Assembly (NCBI GenBank): GCA_030656615.1
Contig: JAUSOY010000063.1
Span: forward strand, 62,001-126,000
Source of the DNA: Bacteroidales bacterium
GTDB lineage: Bacteria > Bacteroidota > Bacteroidia > Bacteroidales > TTA-H9
Direction: 5' to 3'
Length of the DNA: 64,000 nt
The position numbers were made by a program, and so were the translations under genes. Under the pieces are notes generated by a model. The model had not been told where the DNA came from. It did not search any database and was given only the letters and a program-made list of their open reading frames with translations. Position 1 is the first letter of the stretch. Every line of letters starts with the position of its first letter. Of the stretch, positions 1-8,234 are shown piece after piece.

Positions 1-1413
1 AAGGTATTAGGGATAAAAAGAACAACAAAGCATATAATCATTGATAAAATCGCACTGACATCACTTTGGTTTATATTTCCACTTCGGTTACTGGCTGAAG
101 GTTTTTCAGCGGCACTGTACAAAACAGGAAACTTTTTAACCAGTTTTATGGGCGATGAAATATTATCCGGAATTGCTTCCCCAACTTTATACCTGCAAGC
201 CTGGTGGGCTTATTCTATAGCTCTTGGAATCTTTTTTATTACGCTTCCATTTTCACGGTATATGCATATCCCCACGGAAATTCTATTGATTTTTCTTCGC
301 AGATATGGAGTTAAAGAAAAAGAACAACATAGTTCGTTTACAAAAATCGAAATCAACGCGTGTTCACGTTGTGGCATTTGCATCGATGCTTGTCCAATAA
401 CGGCTCTCCCTGAATCATCTGAGACTCAGTCTGCTTATTTTCTGCGGGAAATGCGTTATGATAAGCCCACAAATAATCAGAATGAAAGTTGTTTGTTGTG
501 TATGCGTTGCGAGGAAGCTTGTCCGGTAGGCATTGAAATAACACGCATTCGGGAAAATGAACGCAAAGAATATCAACTATTTGCCAGCGAAAGCTATAAT
601 TATCTGACTTCACCCAAAAATGCTGCAAAAGGAAAGGTGGCCTTCTTTGCCGGGTGCATGGGGCACTTAACTCCGGGGGTAATTAAAGCAACTTTGGCAC
701 TATTTAAGGCCGCAAATGTTAATTATACTTTTATTGATGAGGAAGGTAGTATTTGTTGTGGCCGACCTCTAATGCAAAACGGACAAACAGATGCTGGAAT
801 TAGCCTAAGACAAATAAATAAAGATTTAATTCTAAACAGTGGAGCAGAAATATTGGTTAGCTCCTGCCCTATTTGTACTCGTGAATTTATCGAACACTAC
901 GTTTTGGGTATTCCGGTGTTCCATCACTCCCAGTACATTCTTGAATTAGCGATGTCAAAAAAGCTGTCATTCAGGAATAATTCAACAAAAATAGTTTACC
1001 ACGATCCATGCGAACTTAGCCGGGGACTGAATATAATTGAAGAGCCCCGACAATTATTGCGCCTTGCCGGAGAGTTAATTCACTCTCCGGAAAACTCAGG
1101 TAAACAACAATCATTATGTTGCGGGGGTAGTCTTGGAAATACAAATCTGAGTGCCAATCAACGAAAATCAATTGCCGAAAATACGCTGAGTGGAATTCTT
1201 TCGGATAAAGCCGACATTGTGGCAACTGCCTGCCCGCTTTGTAAAAAAAGCCTCGCATGCTCCAATAAGAACATAGAAATACTCGACATCGCCCAAATCA
1301 TGCTTGAAGCACTAATTGCACCCAAGTTCATTCCGGAAAATACTGTAGAATCAACAAAAATGGAAAGTAATCTGACTTATTCACCCGAAATAAACTCCAT
1401 CATTTCTGAGTAA
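1..1413 (+). CDS. HdrD-like heterodisulfide reductase-related iron-sulfur protein with N-terminal membrane part (5' truncated)
   Basis: The reading frame is open from base 1, so the start lies outside the window; about 470 residues are visible. The first ~85 residues hold at least two hydrophobic segments, resembling the end of a NarI/HdrE-type membrane domain. Two 4Fe-4S motifs follow (CSRCGICIDACP and CLLCMRCEEACP). Two CCG domains come next, each with a Cys, a CC pair (SICCG, LCCGG) and a final CPxC (SCPIC, ACPLC), as in HdrD and related subunits. Such proteins move electrons between a quinone or thiol/disulfide couple and soluble carriers at the inner membrane. The membrane-plus-HdrD fusion is established in bacteria, but its partner here is unknown. 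An ATG at 148 is internal and is probably not the start. Confidence 0.85.
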   Translation, partial: KVLGIKRTTKHIIIDKIALTSLWFIFPLRLLAEGFSAALYKTGNFLTSFMGDEILSGIASPTLYLQAWWAYSIALGIFFITLPFSRYMHIPTEILLIFLRRYGVKEKEQHSSFTKIEINACSRCGICIDACPITALPESSETQSAYFLREMRYDKPTNNQNESCLLCMRCEEACPVGIEITRIRENERKEYQLFASESYNYLTSPKNAAKGKVAFFAGCMGHLTPGVIKATLALFKAANVNYTFIDEEGSICCGRPLMQNGQTDAGISLRQINKDLILNSGAEILVSSCPICTREFIEHYVLGIPVFHHSQYILELAMSKKLSFRNNSTKIVYHDPCELSRGLNIIEEPRQLLRLAGELIHSPENSGKQQSLCCGGSLGNTNLSANQRKSIAENTLSGILSDKADIVATACPLCKKSLACSNKNIEILDIAQIMLEALIAPKFIPENTVESTKMESNLTYSPEINSIISE

Positions 1414-1503
1414 AACGTTTGAATTACAAACCTAGCTCACATATAGCGTAAAGCCGGAATTTAAAACTAATTAGCGTGGGTGAAATTTGCAGAAATTAAC
1501 GAA

Positions 1504-1797
1504 TCAGGTCATATCAACCCAAGTAGTCTTTAGATTGATCTCATGCCCATCAGAAATACAATGAGGACAATTGGCATGGTTTTCGGTGAAGTAATAATTG
1601 CATCGCGAACATTTATATCGTTTCTCACGATATACCCTGACCGGATTTGAATTTGAATAAATAATTGCTGAAACAAATGGAGTAAATAAAACTCCAAATA
1701 TCAACAACTTAAACCAATTCAAACCTTTTTTAAAGGAGAGCCAAGCGATGAAAATCGCTACCCCAATATAAGCGACAATTAATAAATAAATATCCAT
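1504..1797 (-). CDS. Small membrane protein with C-terminal zinc ribbon
   Basis: The product has 97 residues. Two hydrophobic helices lie at about residues 3-20 and 29-47. A cytosolic tail follows with C63-x2-C66 and C77-x2-C80, a zinc-ribbon or rubredoxin-like knuckle. I do not recognise a named family. It is convergent with the HdrD-like gene and stands alone. The coding signal is moderate: the frame is clean, the layout is plausible and the stop is close to the neighbouring gene. It could be a small redox or zinc-sensing membrane protein, but no function can be assigned. Confidence 0.6.
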   Translation of the reverse strand: MDIYLLIVAYIGVAIFIAWLSFKKGLNWFKLLIFGVLFTPFVSAIIYSNSNPVRVYREKRYKCSRCNYYFTENHANCPHCISDGHEINLKTTWVDMT

Positions 1798-1893
1798 ACC
1801 TCAATAAAAAAACAAAATTAGGACAAATTTCCATTTTTGAAAACAAAATTTCAATAATAAACCACCGGGTATAAAGATATAAAATTAATAAAA

Positions 1894-1925
1894 TAAAAAA
1901 GCCATCCCGAAAGATGGCTTTTTTT
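1894..1925. terminator. Bidirectional rho-independent terminator
   Basis: The stem GCCATC/GATGGC (1901-1906 with 1913-1918) is flanked by an A-tract on the left and a T-tract on the right, so it can work in both directions. It lies 15 bases beyond the stop of the minus-strand T9SS cargo gene. Confidence 0.85.
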
Positions 1926-1940
1926 ATGTGTGCCTCTAGA

Positions 1941-3542
1941 TTATTTTACAATAACTTTCTGAGGAGCAGATGTTTCGTTGTTACTGCTAACGACAAACAA
2001 GTACATACCAGGTTTATAGATATCAATATTAATCTGGTTCAAACCATTGTGTATGCTGTATTCAGCAACTAAAGCACCTAAAAGCGAATAAACTCTTAGT
2101 GTTTCAGCATTTTTTGATGCCTGAATTTTTACATATCCCTGAGCGGGATTTGGATAAAGATTGAAGGTCATTACAGGGCTGTTTTCAATACCAGTTCCCA
2201 TTTCGCCATACACTTCGATGTTATCAACTTCCCAGGTAGCGGCTGCTGTGCTGTTGGAAGTGTATTTAAAAGCAACGCGAACATTACTTCCATTATAATC
2301 ATTGATGTCAATGGTTCCCGAAGGAGTCCACACCCATCCACCTGCAGATAGATTCACCTGAAGCATATCCCAGCTAGCAGCATTTGGATTACCAGTACCA
2401 CTATAATCTTCAGAAATCATCACCTGAAGAGGATCGCCAGTATAGTTTTTGGCGGTCTGGAACATCAGTTTTTCATTATGATAATTATTAAAATTAAGTG
2501 CTGGTGAAATCAGCCAATCTTCATTCTGAGCAGCGGCAGTTGAATAACCACTCATGCGTGCGCAAGCAGAACTTCCAACACCATAAAGCGTATCGATTGT
2601 CCATAATTGATCGCCGATAACACTAAAGGTTGTCCATGTACCAAACGTCTTATTATTGAAATTCTGACCATGAATCAGTGTAAGATTGGGAGTGGTAGCA
2701 TTAGCAGAGGGTGTGGTACCATCCGTTTTGAAATTAACGTTTGAACCAGTGTTGGTATAAGGATAGATTTTGAAATAATACGTTTTATTTCCATCTAAAC
2801 CGGAAAAAGTGTACGACTGAACACCTTGAGCTACGTTTTTCGCTCCATTACCATTTGAAAAATCGAGATCGTCGGCAACAGGAGTTCCATCAACAGGGGC
2901 TGTGATATTATTCTGGGTTGACGCTTTAATCAGATAATACTGAGGAAGCTGAGCTCCGGTAGCATCGGCCCAGTTAAGGCTTACAGAAAATGCGTTGGAA
3001 GTAGCAGCAAAAGCTGTCGGATAATTGGTAGGCTCTGGCAATGGGCCAGCACCATATGCAGTCCAGGTAATGTTGTCGATGGTTACCTGTCCCGAAGAAG
3101 TGTTTTTCTGAGTAAATTTAACTTTAAATGTTCCGGAAGAGTTCACCTGTATTGCGCCGCTATTTTTGATGATATTCACTTCGGCATTAGAAGTAACATT
3201 ACCAACAAGAATATCGTTAACATAAACATCCAGATTTACATTGGTAGAAAATGCCTGCATATAATCAAAGCTTAATGTACCGCAACCGCCATTGATATTT
3301 CCAGATTCAACAGTCGAAACCGGGGTACGGGCTTTTCCAAGGGTTGGTGAAGGGGCTGCGATGATAATATCACCGCGGCACTGCCAGAATGACCATACCG
3401 ATCCATCCTGACCGGTAAAGCTACCATCAACGTATGAATTGCTGGTAGGCGTAAAGTTGGCGAAATTTTCAAGTCCCTGGCCAATAAGATTGGTGGCACC
3501 AAGGACAAGCATCGCAAAAAAGAGTAAAAAAGTTTTCTTCAT
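1941..3542 (-). CDS. Secreted T9SS cargo protein with FN3-like and choice-of-anchor J domains
   Basis: The start at 3542 gives 533 residues and puts the signal peptide (MKKTFLLFFAMLVLGATNLIG) at the N terminus; an upstream in-frame ATG at 3620 would add 26 residues of non-signal sequence. An N-terminal beta-sandwich-like region spans about 25-160. An FN3-like domain beginning LPEPTNYPT covers about 165-285. A choice-of-anchor J (cleaved-adhesin-like) domain follows at about 286-445, with the typical DWLISPALN motif. A T9SS type A sorting domain (458-533; FNLYPNPA, then a MYLFVV strand) ends the protein. Export by Sec and then T9SS to the cell surface is expected. No catalytic motif is visible, so it is probably an adhesin or binding protein. 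It lies downstream of a longer paralogue. Confidence 0.85.
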   Translation of the reverse strand: MKKTFLLFFAMLVLGATNLIGQGLENFANFTPTSNSYVDGSFTGQDGSVWSFWQCRGDIIIAAPSPTLGKARTPVSTVESGNINGGCGTLSFDYMQAFSTNVNLDVYVNDILVGNVTSNAEVNIIKNSGAIQVNSSGTFKVKFTQKNTSSGQVTIDNITWTAYGAGPLPEPTNYPTAFAATSNAFSVSLNWADATGAQLPQYYLIKASTQNNITAPVDGTPVADDLDFSNGNGAKNVAQGVQSYTFSGLDGNKTYYFKIYPYTNTGSNVNFKTDGTTPSANATTPNLTLIHGQNFNNKTFGTWTTFSVIGDQLWTIDTLYGVGSSACARMSGYSTAAAQNEDWLISPALNFNNYHNEKLMFQTAKNYTGDPLQVMISEDYSGTGNPNAASWDMLQVNLSAGGWVWTPSGTIDINDYNGSNVRVAFKYTSNSTAAATWEVDNIEVYGEMGTGIENSPVMTFNLYPNPAQGYVKIQASKNAETLRVYSLLGALVAEYSIHNGLNQINIDIYKPGMYLFVVSSNNETSAPQKVIVK

Positions 3543-3587
3543 CGTGGTAATTTTAAATGATTTTAATTGAGTGCTATCAGAAAATAT

Positions 3588-3622
3588 GAGTGTGGTGCCC
3601 TTTTTATTAAGGCACCACACTC
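3588..3622 (-). terminator. Perfect 12-bp hairpin between two T9SS cargo genes
   Basis: GAGTGTGGTGCC (3588-3599) and GGCACCACACTC (3611-3622) form a perfect 12-bp stem with an 11-base loop. It starts 8 bases past the stop of the upstream gene on the minus strand. A strong U-tract is missing on the 3' side, so it could be a terminator, an attenuator or an mRNA-stabilising stem. Confidence 0.6.
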
Positions 3623-3630
3623 ACAAGGTA

Positions 3631-6579
3631 TTACTGTACAATAAGTTTTCGGGTTAATTCTTCTCCTTGATCAGAAACAAGTTTCACAAGGTACACACCT
3701 TGGGGAAGGTGAGAAATAGAAACTCTGCTTCTTTTCGACGTCGTACTATATTGTGCCACTTTTTTACCAAGCAGACTAAAAATTGTAATATCAGCACGGT
3801 TAAAAGCATGATCTAAATTGATGAATTCCCTGGCAGGGTTAGGACTTAGCGTGAATGAATTAGACAAATTGCCAATAATACCAGGATTTATTCCAACGGT
3901 GATATAATCCGTTTTTGTGAGAGAATCAGAACCTCCGGCATTTGTAACGACCAGTTTAACATCCCATACACCAACAGTTGAATATAACACCAATGGATTC
4001 TGCACGGTACTTGTTGCAGGGGTTCCACCTTCGAAACTCCATTTATAAGTCAACGGACCCACGCCCGCGGTCTGATCAGTAAACTGAACAGAATTATTTA
4101 CAACAATCGTTTGGTTATTAGCGATAAAACCAACTACTGGTAGAGCAGGAGGACATCCGGCACCCGGAGTAGCCCAGATTGTATCACCAGCAGCATTGAT
4201 GGCGGCAAAAGTGGTACAATGCGTCCAATTTGCACCCAAAGAGTTATTCAAATTAGGGTCGCAAAGAACAAGTGAAGGACCAAAACCATCAGCTAATGAA
4301 TCCCAAGGAGCAACATCATCATAAAAAACAGAGTCAACTGTTACACCTGCAGCATCTTTAATACGGATAAGCTCTCCGGAATTAGAAAGAGCACCACTGG
4401 TCCACTGTAATGCTGTTTTACCGAAAGTGCCCTGTATGGCTGATGCTTTATATGCAATAAGCAGATAATTCTGAGGAGCGATGGTAACATCTGGGAAAGT
4501 AAAAACAACACCTTCAGAAAATGTATAACCCAGCATGTTTACTGGATCAACTCCATTGTTATACAACTCAATAAATTCAAGGCTGTCTGTTCCGGACTCA
4601 GGAGAATTGTACATTATCTCAGTAATAACAATTTTCCTTTCAAGTGAAGGAGCTACATTTATATAAGCATCTTTACATTTGGTATGATTGCCAAAAGCAT
4701 TAGTAACCGTCAAGCACACATTATACTGACCAACAAAATTATACTGGATTCCAGTAGGATTTTGAACACTGGCAGTAGGAGGATTTCCGCCCACAAATGA
4801 CCATGCCCATGCAGTGGGAGCATTCGTTGATTGATCCGTAAAACTGGTGGTACTTCCAACAGCGACATTGATATTTGTGGCAACAAAATCAGCAACAGGA
4901 GCAAGACCAGCAACAACCGTAAATGCATTATCACTTTGGTCAAAAACTGTAGGTGCTGAAACAGAAGAAATCTTTACCTTATAATCACTGGCTGGCGTCT
5001 GTGAAACAGGAATAGTCCATGCGTAGGTTCCTGTATTTGGCGCAGAAGCAGCGATAACAGAAGGATTTGCACCCACTAGTTCGATTTTTACGTTACCGGT
5101 AATATTAGCATAATTCCATGTAATATTATGCGCTGTTCCCTGCATCCACTGTTCACCACCATTCGGTGAAACAACAGCAATACTTGGAGCTGGAGCAACA
5201 TTATCACCAACAATTTCAAACTGATCGACATACCAACGACGGGGAGTTCCGTTACTAAGGTATTGAACGGCTATACGAACCGAGGTTCCGGAAATGGAAG
5301 AAAGGTTCACGTAACCTGATGAATCCCATACATCAGCGGCTGCTGGTTTCGTAAATGGAAGTTCAGTCCAGGTAGCGGTAGCAGGGCTACCTGTTGTGTA
5401 ATTCGTCGAATATTTCAGTTTAAGTTCAGTATCATCAATGCCATATTTCCATTGACTGAAGAACATCAGTTTTTCGTTGTAATACGTATTCATATTGAGG
5501 GCAGGGGAAATCAGCCAGTCATCACTGGGTACATTTTCCTGATAACCATTTATTTGCGCGAAATAAGAAGTTGCCTGAGCTCCTCCTCCAACAAACAAAC
5601 CCCAGTCTTTATCCGAGGCCACACTGAAGGTAGTCCACGGAGTAAAAGCATTATGTTCGAAAGTTTGTGAATTTACAAGAAACAAATTGGTAGTACCTGA
5701 TGTAGCCGTCGGTACTGTACCATCCGTTTTGTAATTAATATTTGAACCTGTATTTGTATATGGATACACTTTCGTATAGTAAGTTGTATTTCCACTAAGG
5801 CCGCTAAAAGTGTAAGTTTGCTGACCTGGAGTAACATTTTTGTATCCCGTACCATCACTCATATCAAGATCATCGATGATGGGCACACCATCCACAGGTG
5901 CAGCAAGACTGGCATTGTTACTAACACGAACCAAATACCCGGTCGGGGGTTGAGTTCCGGTGGCATCGGTCCATCGAGGATAAATATGAAGCATATTTAC
6001 AGCTGAACGTACAGCGGTTGGATAATTTGTAGGTTCGGGAAGTGAAGTTGAACCAGTTCCAAAATAGAAATTATCATAATAATTGAACCCTCCTGCAGCA
6101 ACATCTGCATAAACACGAACTTCAAAGCGGAATCCAGTTGCACCTACCGGGGCAGGAAGAGTAACAGAATACTGCTGCCAGGCTGGGTTATCGGATGAAT
6201 AGGTTCCGGGTCTGAGTTCTGTAGCATTATCCGCCATTGTTGCAGTACCATTTAACCAATAGGCCCAGATTCTTGTTTTAGCATTAACATCATTGTCGAG
6301 ATACCAATAACTGATTGTGTAATTTGTTCCGGGAACAACTCCATTAACCACTTGCTGAAGTCTTTTTGAAGATGACTGAGCAGTGTGCTTGGCTGAATTT
6401 GAACCATTTTGAACAAAAACAGTGTTTTGATCAATAAATTCAGAAACATCCCATTGTGCAGGCTGGGTAGCCGTTGTCCAGGTTTCTAAGCTGGGATTGT
6501 TCATCATATTCTGAGCGGTAGAATATCCGGCCAGAAAGAGTAGAACGAAAGAGATAAAAACATGTAAAGTTTTCTTCAT
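3631..6579 (-). CDS. Large multidomain secreted T9SS cargo protein (FN3, anchor J, PKD, lamin-tail)
   Basis: The product has 982 residues and a signal peptide (1-22). Visible modules in order are: a carbohydrate-binding-like sandwich (about 24-176); an FN3-like domain beginning LPEPTNYPT (about 180-300); choice-of-anchor J with DWLISPALN (about 300-462); a KNH/Ser-Thr-rich-type sandwich starting SPNGGEQW (about 468-560); a first PKD domain (about 563-650); a lamin-tail domain (VITEIMYNSP, about 655-780); a second PKD (about 790-893); and a T9SS type A sorting domain (905-982, FTLSPNPA to the end). The FN3 and anchor-J block is closely related to that of the neighbouring gene, which implies a tandem duplication. 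No protease or glycosidase motif is visible. It is likely an extracellular adhesion or matrix protein. Confidence 0.88.
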   Translation of the reverse strand: MKKTLHVFISFVLLFLAGYSTAQNMMNNPSLETWTTATQPAQWDVSEFIDQNTVFVQNGSNSAKHTAQSSSKRLQQVVNGVVPGTNYTISYWYLDNDVNAKTRIWAYWLNGTATMADNATELRPGTYSSDNPAWQQYSVTLPAPVGATGFRFEVRVYADVAAGGFNYYDNFYFGTGSTSLPEPTNYPTAVRSAVNMLHIYPRWTDATGTQPPTGYLVRVSNNASLAAPVDGVPIIDDLDMSDGTGYKNVTPGQQTYTFSGLSGNTTYYTKVYPYTNTGSNINYKTDGTVPTATSGTTNLFLVNSQTFEHNAFTPWTTFSVASDKDWGLFVGGGAQATSYFAQINGYQENVPSDDWLISPALNMNTYYNEKLMFFSQWKYGIDDTELKLKYSTNYTTGSPATATWTELPFTKPAAADVWDSSGYVNLSSISGTSVRIAVQYLSNGTPRRWYVDQFEIVGDNVAPAPSIAVVSPNGGEQWMQGTAHNITWNYANITGNVKIELVGANPSVIAASAPNTGTYAWTIPVSQTPASDYKVKISSVSAPTVFDQSDNAFTVVAGLAPVADFVATNINVAVGSTTSFTDQSTNAPTAWAWSFVGGNPPTASVQNPTGIQYNFVGQYNVCLTVTNAFGNHTKCKDAYINVAPSLERKIVITEIMYNSPESGTDSLEFIELYNNGVDPVNMLGYTFSEGVVFTFPDVTIAPQNYLLIAYKASAIQGTFGKTALQWTSGALSNSGELIRIKDAAGVTVDSVFYDDVAPWDSLADGFGPSLVLCDPNLNNSLGANWTHCTTFAAINAAGDTIWATPGAGCPPALPVVGFIANNQTIVVNNSVQFTDQTAGVGPLTYKWSFEGGTPATSTVQNPLVLYSTVGVWDVKLVVTNAGGSDSLTKTDYITVGINPGIIGNLSNSFTLSPNPAREFINLDHAFNRADITIFSLLGKKVAQYSTTSKRSRVSISHLPQGVYLVKLVSDQGEELTRKLIVQ

Positions 6580-6639
6580 AATTGCTGTTGTTTATTTGGC
6601 TAATATCAAAAAGTGCCTTTTACTAAAGAAAAAAGTAGG

Positions 6640-6647
6640 CAAAGTTA
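6640..6647 (-). promoter_or_regulatory. Candidate Bacteroidota -7 box for the T9SS cargo genes
   Basis: On the minus strand this reads TAACTTTG, a full match to TAnnTTTG, about 60 bases upstream of the 6579 start. No clear TTG/TTTG -33 element is seen at the usual spacing. Confidence 0.4.
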
Positions 6648-6916
6648 AGAATATTTTATTGATCTAATAAGCCGCTCAGCCTGTTAGATGCTTTTTAATT
6701 GTTTTTAACAAATGAATGAAACAGTGATGATTGACAGATTAATTACGTGTTAAATAAATGTCAAATCACATCAACAAAAAACGCTGAAAAAGTCAAACCT
6801 TCATTTTCAAATGGACAGTAAAATGAACTGTTTTACTCTAAAATTTGCACTAACAACCATGTTATTTAATCCTTTTAAAACTCCGGGAGGCTCTAATATT
6901 GTTATAAAACACTAAA

Positions 6917-6945
6917 AAAACCGGCTTCGTTATAAAGCCGGTTTT
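6917..6945 (-). terminator. Terminator downstream of sucB
   Basis: AAAACCGGCTT (6917-6927) pairs with AAGCCGGTTTT (6935-6945) around a 7-base loop. The A/T flanks allow use in either direction. It follows the sucB stop on the minus strand by about 10 bases. Confidence 0.88.
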
Positions 6946-6954
6946 AAGACAAAC

Positions 6955-8214
6955 TTAAATTTGTAATAATGCAGAAGCAGGTGGTTTGCCACCAAACAGC
7001 ATTTTCTCCGGATTTTCGAGCATCTCTTTTACTTTAACTAAAAAAGTAACAGATTCCTTTCCGTCTACTATCCGATGATCATATGACATCGCGATATACA
7101 TCATAGGCCGCACGTGAACTTCTCCATTAATAGCCACGGGTCTTTCCTGTATATTATGCATTCCAAGAATACCACTCTGAGGAGGATTAATAATGGGTGT
7201 GGATAAAAGACTGCCAAAAACGCCACCATTGGTTATTGTGAAAGTGCCACCACTCATTTCGTCAAGAGACAGTCTTCGATTGCGGGCTCTCGAAGCTAAA
7301 TCGCTGATTTGACGTTCGATATCAGCAAGCGATAAATCTTCTGCATTTCGCAGTACAGGTACCATCAATCCTTTTGGTGTACTAACTGCAATACCAATAT
7401 CTGCATAATTGAAACGAACGATCTCATCACCATCAATCATGGCATTTAAACTGGGGATTTCTTTTAGGGCTATCGCTACGGCTTTTACAAAGAATGACAT
7501 AAAACCCAACGATACTCCGTGCTTTTCTTTGAATTCCTCTTTGTACAACTTTCGTAAACGAATTATCTCACTCATATCCGCTTCATTGAAGGTTGTAAGC
7601 ATTGCGGTTTCATTCTTTACTGAAACAAGACGTTGAGCCAATTTTACTCGTAAAGGACTCATTTTTTCCCGTTCTTCGTCGCGGGTAATTGGTACAGCAG
7701 GTCTTTCTGCGTCCCTGTTTTTAAGAAAAAACTCAACATCTTCCTTCTTAAGTCGATAATGTTTGTAAAATTCCAATAATTCTGACTCGCTTACTTCATG
7801 AATATCCATTAAGCGTTGTGCTAAAGGAGACAATTGCAACTCAATACTTTTTTCTTTTTCTGCAGTAGTCAATGGAGCTTTTGGTTCAGGCAGTCCTGGA
7901 GGCATATTATCAATAGACCCCTTTGCTTCCTGATGTTCTACTTTATCAACGGACTTGGATCCTGCATCTTTAGGCCCTGATTTTGATGGTGTTACGTGGG
8001 CAATTACCGATCCAACATCAACGGTATCGCCCGCCTGAGCCGAAATTTCAATAATTCCAGAAACCGGGGCTGAAATAGCCAGAGTAGCCTTATCACTATC
8101 GATCTCCACAATTTCCTGATCCTTTGCAACGTAATCACCTGATTGAACAAGCCATTGGGCCACAATAACCTGGCTGATTGATTCTCCCGGACTGGGTACT
8201 ACTATATCTGTCAT
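6955..8214 (-). CDS. sucB: 2-oxoglutarate dehydrogenase E2, dihydrolipoyl succinyltransferase
   Basis: The product has 419 residues. The lipoyl domain (1-76) carries the lipoylated lysine in the IDSDKA motif. A linker and a divergent E3-binding region follow (about 127-165; [12 protein letters not shown], then [10 protein letters not shown], without the usual GxGxxGR). The catalytic acyltransferase domain runs from about 180 to 415, with the active-site motif DHRIVDG. It transfers the succinyl group from E1 to CoA in the NAD-linked TCA-cycle complex. It lies 20 bases downstream of sucA on the same strand, a two-gene operon. No E3 (lpd) gene is in the window. Confidence 0.95.
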   Translation of the reverse strand: MTDIVVPSPGESISQVIVAQWLVQSGDYVAKDQEIVEIDSDKATLAISAPVSGIIEISAQAGDTVDVGSVIAHVTPSKSGPKDAGSKSVDKVEHQEAKGSIDNMPPGLPEPKAPLTTAEKEKSIELQLSPLAQRLMDIHEVSESELLEFYKHYRLKKEDVEFFLKNRDAERPAVPITRDEEREKMSPLRVKLAQRLVSVKNETAMLTTFNEADMSEIIRLRKLYKEEFKEKHGVSLGFMSFFVKAVAIALKEIPSLNAMIDGDEIVRFNYADIGIAVSTPKGLMVPVLRNAEDLSLADIERQISDLASRARNRRLSLDEMSGGTFTITNGGVFGSLLSTPIINPPQSGILGMHNIQERPVAINGEVHVRPMMYIAMSYDHRIVDGKESVTFLVKVKEMLENPEKMLFGGKPPASALLQI

Positions 8215-8234
8215 ATCTTTTGAGTGATAATGGG

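Larger units (their letters stand above)
6580..6954. other. Intergenic region between sucB and the T9SS gene pair
   Basis: This 375-base AT-rich gap has no credible gene. It holds the likely promoter of the T9SS genes on the right side of their start and the terminator of sucB at its far end. The middle (about 6660-6900) shows nothing I can interpret. Confidence 0.6.
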
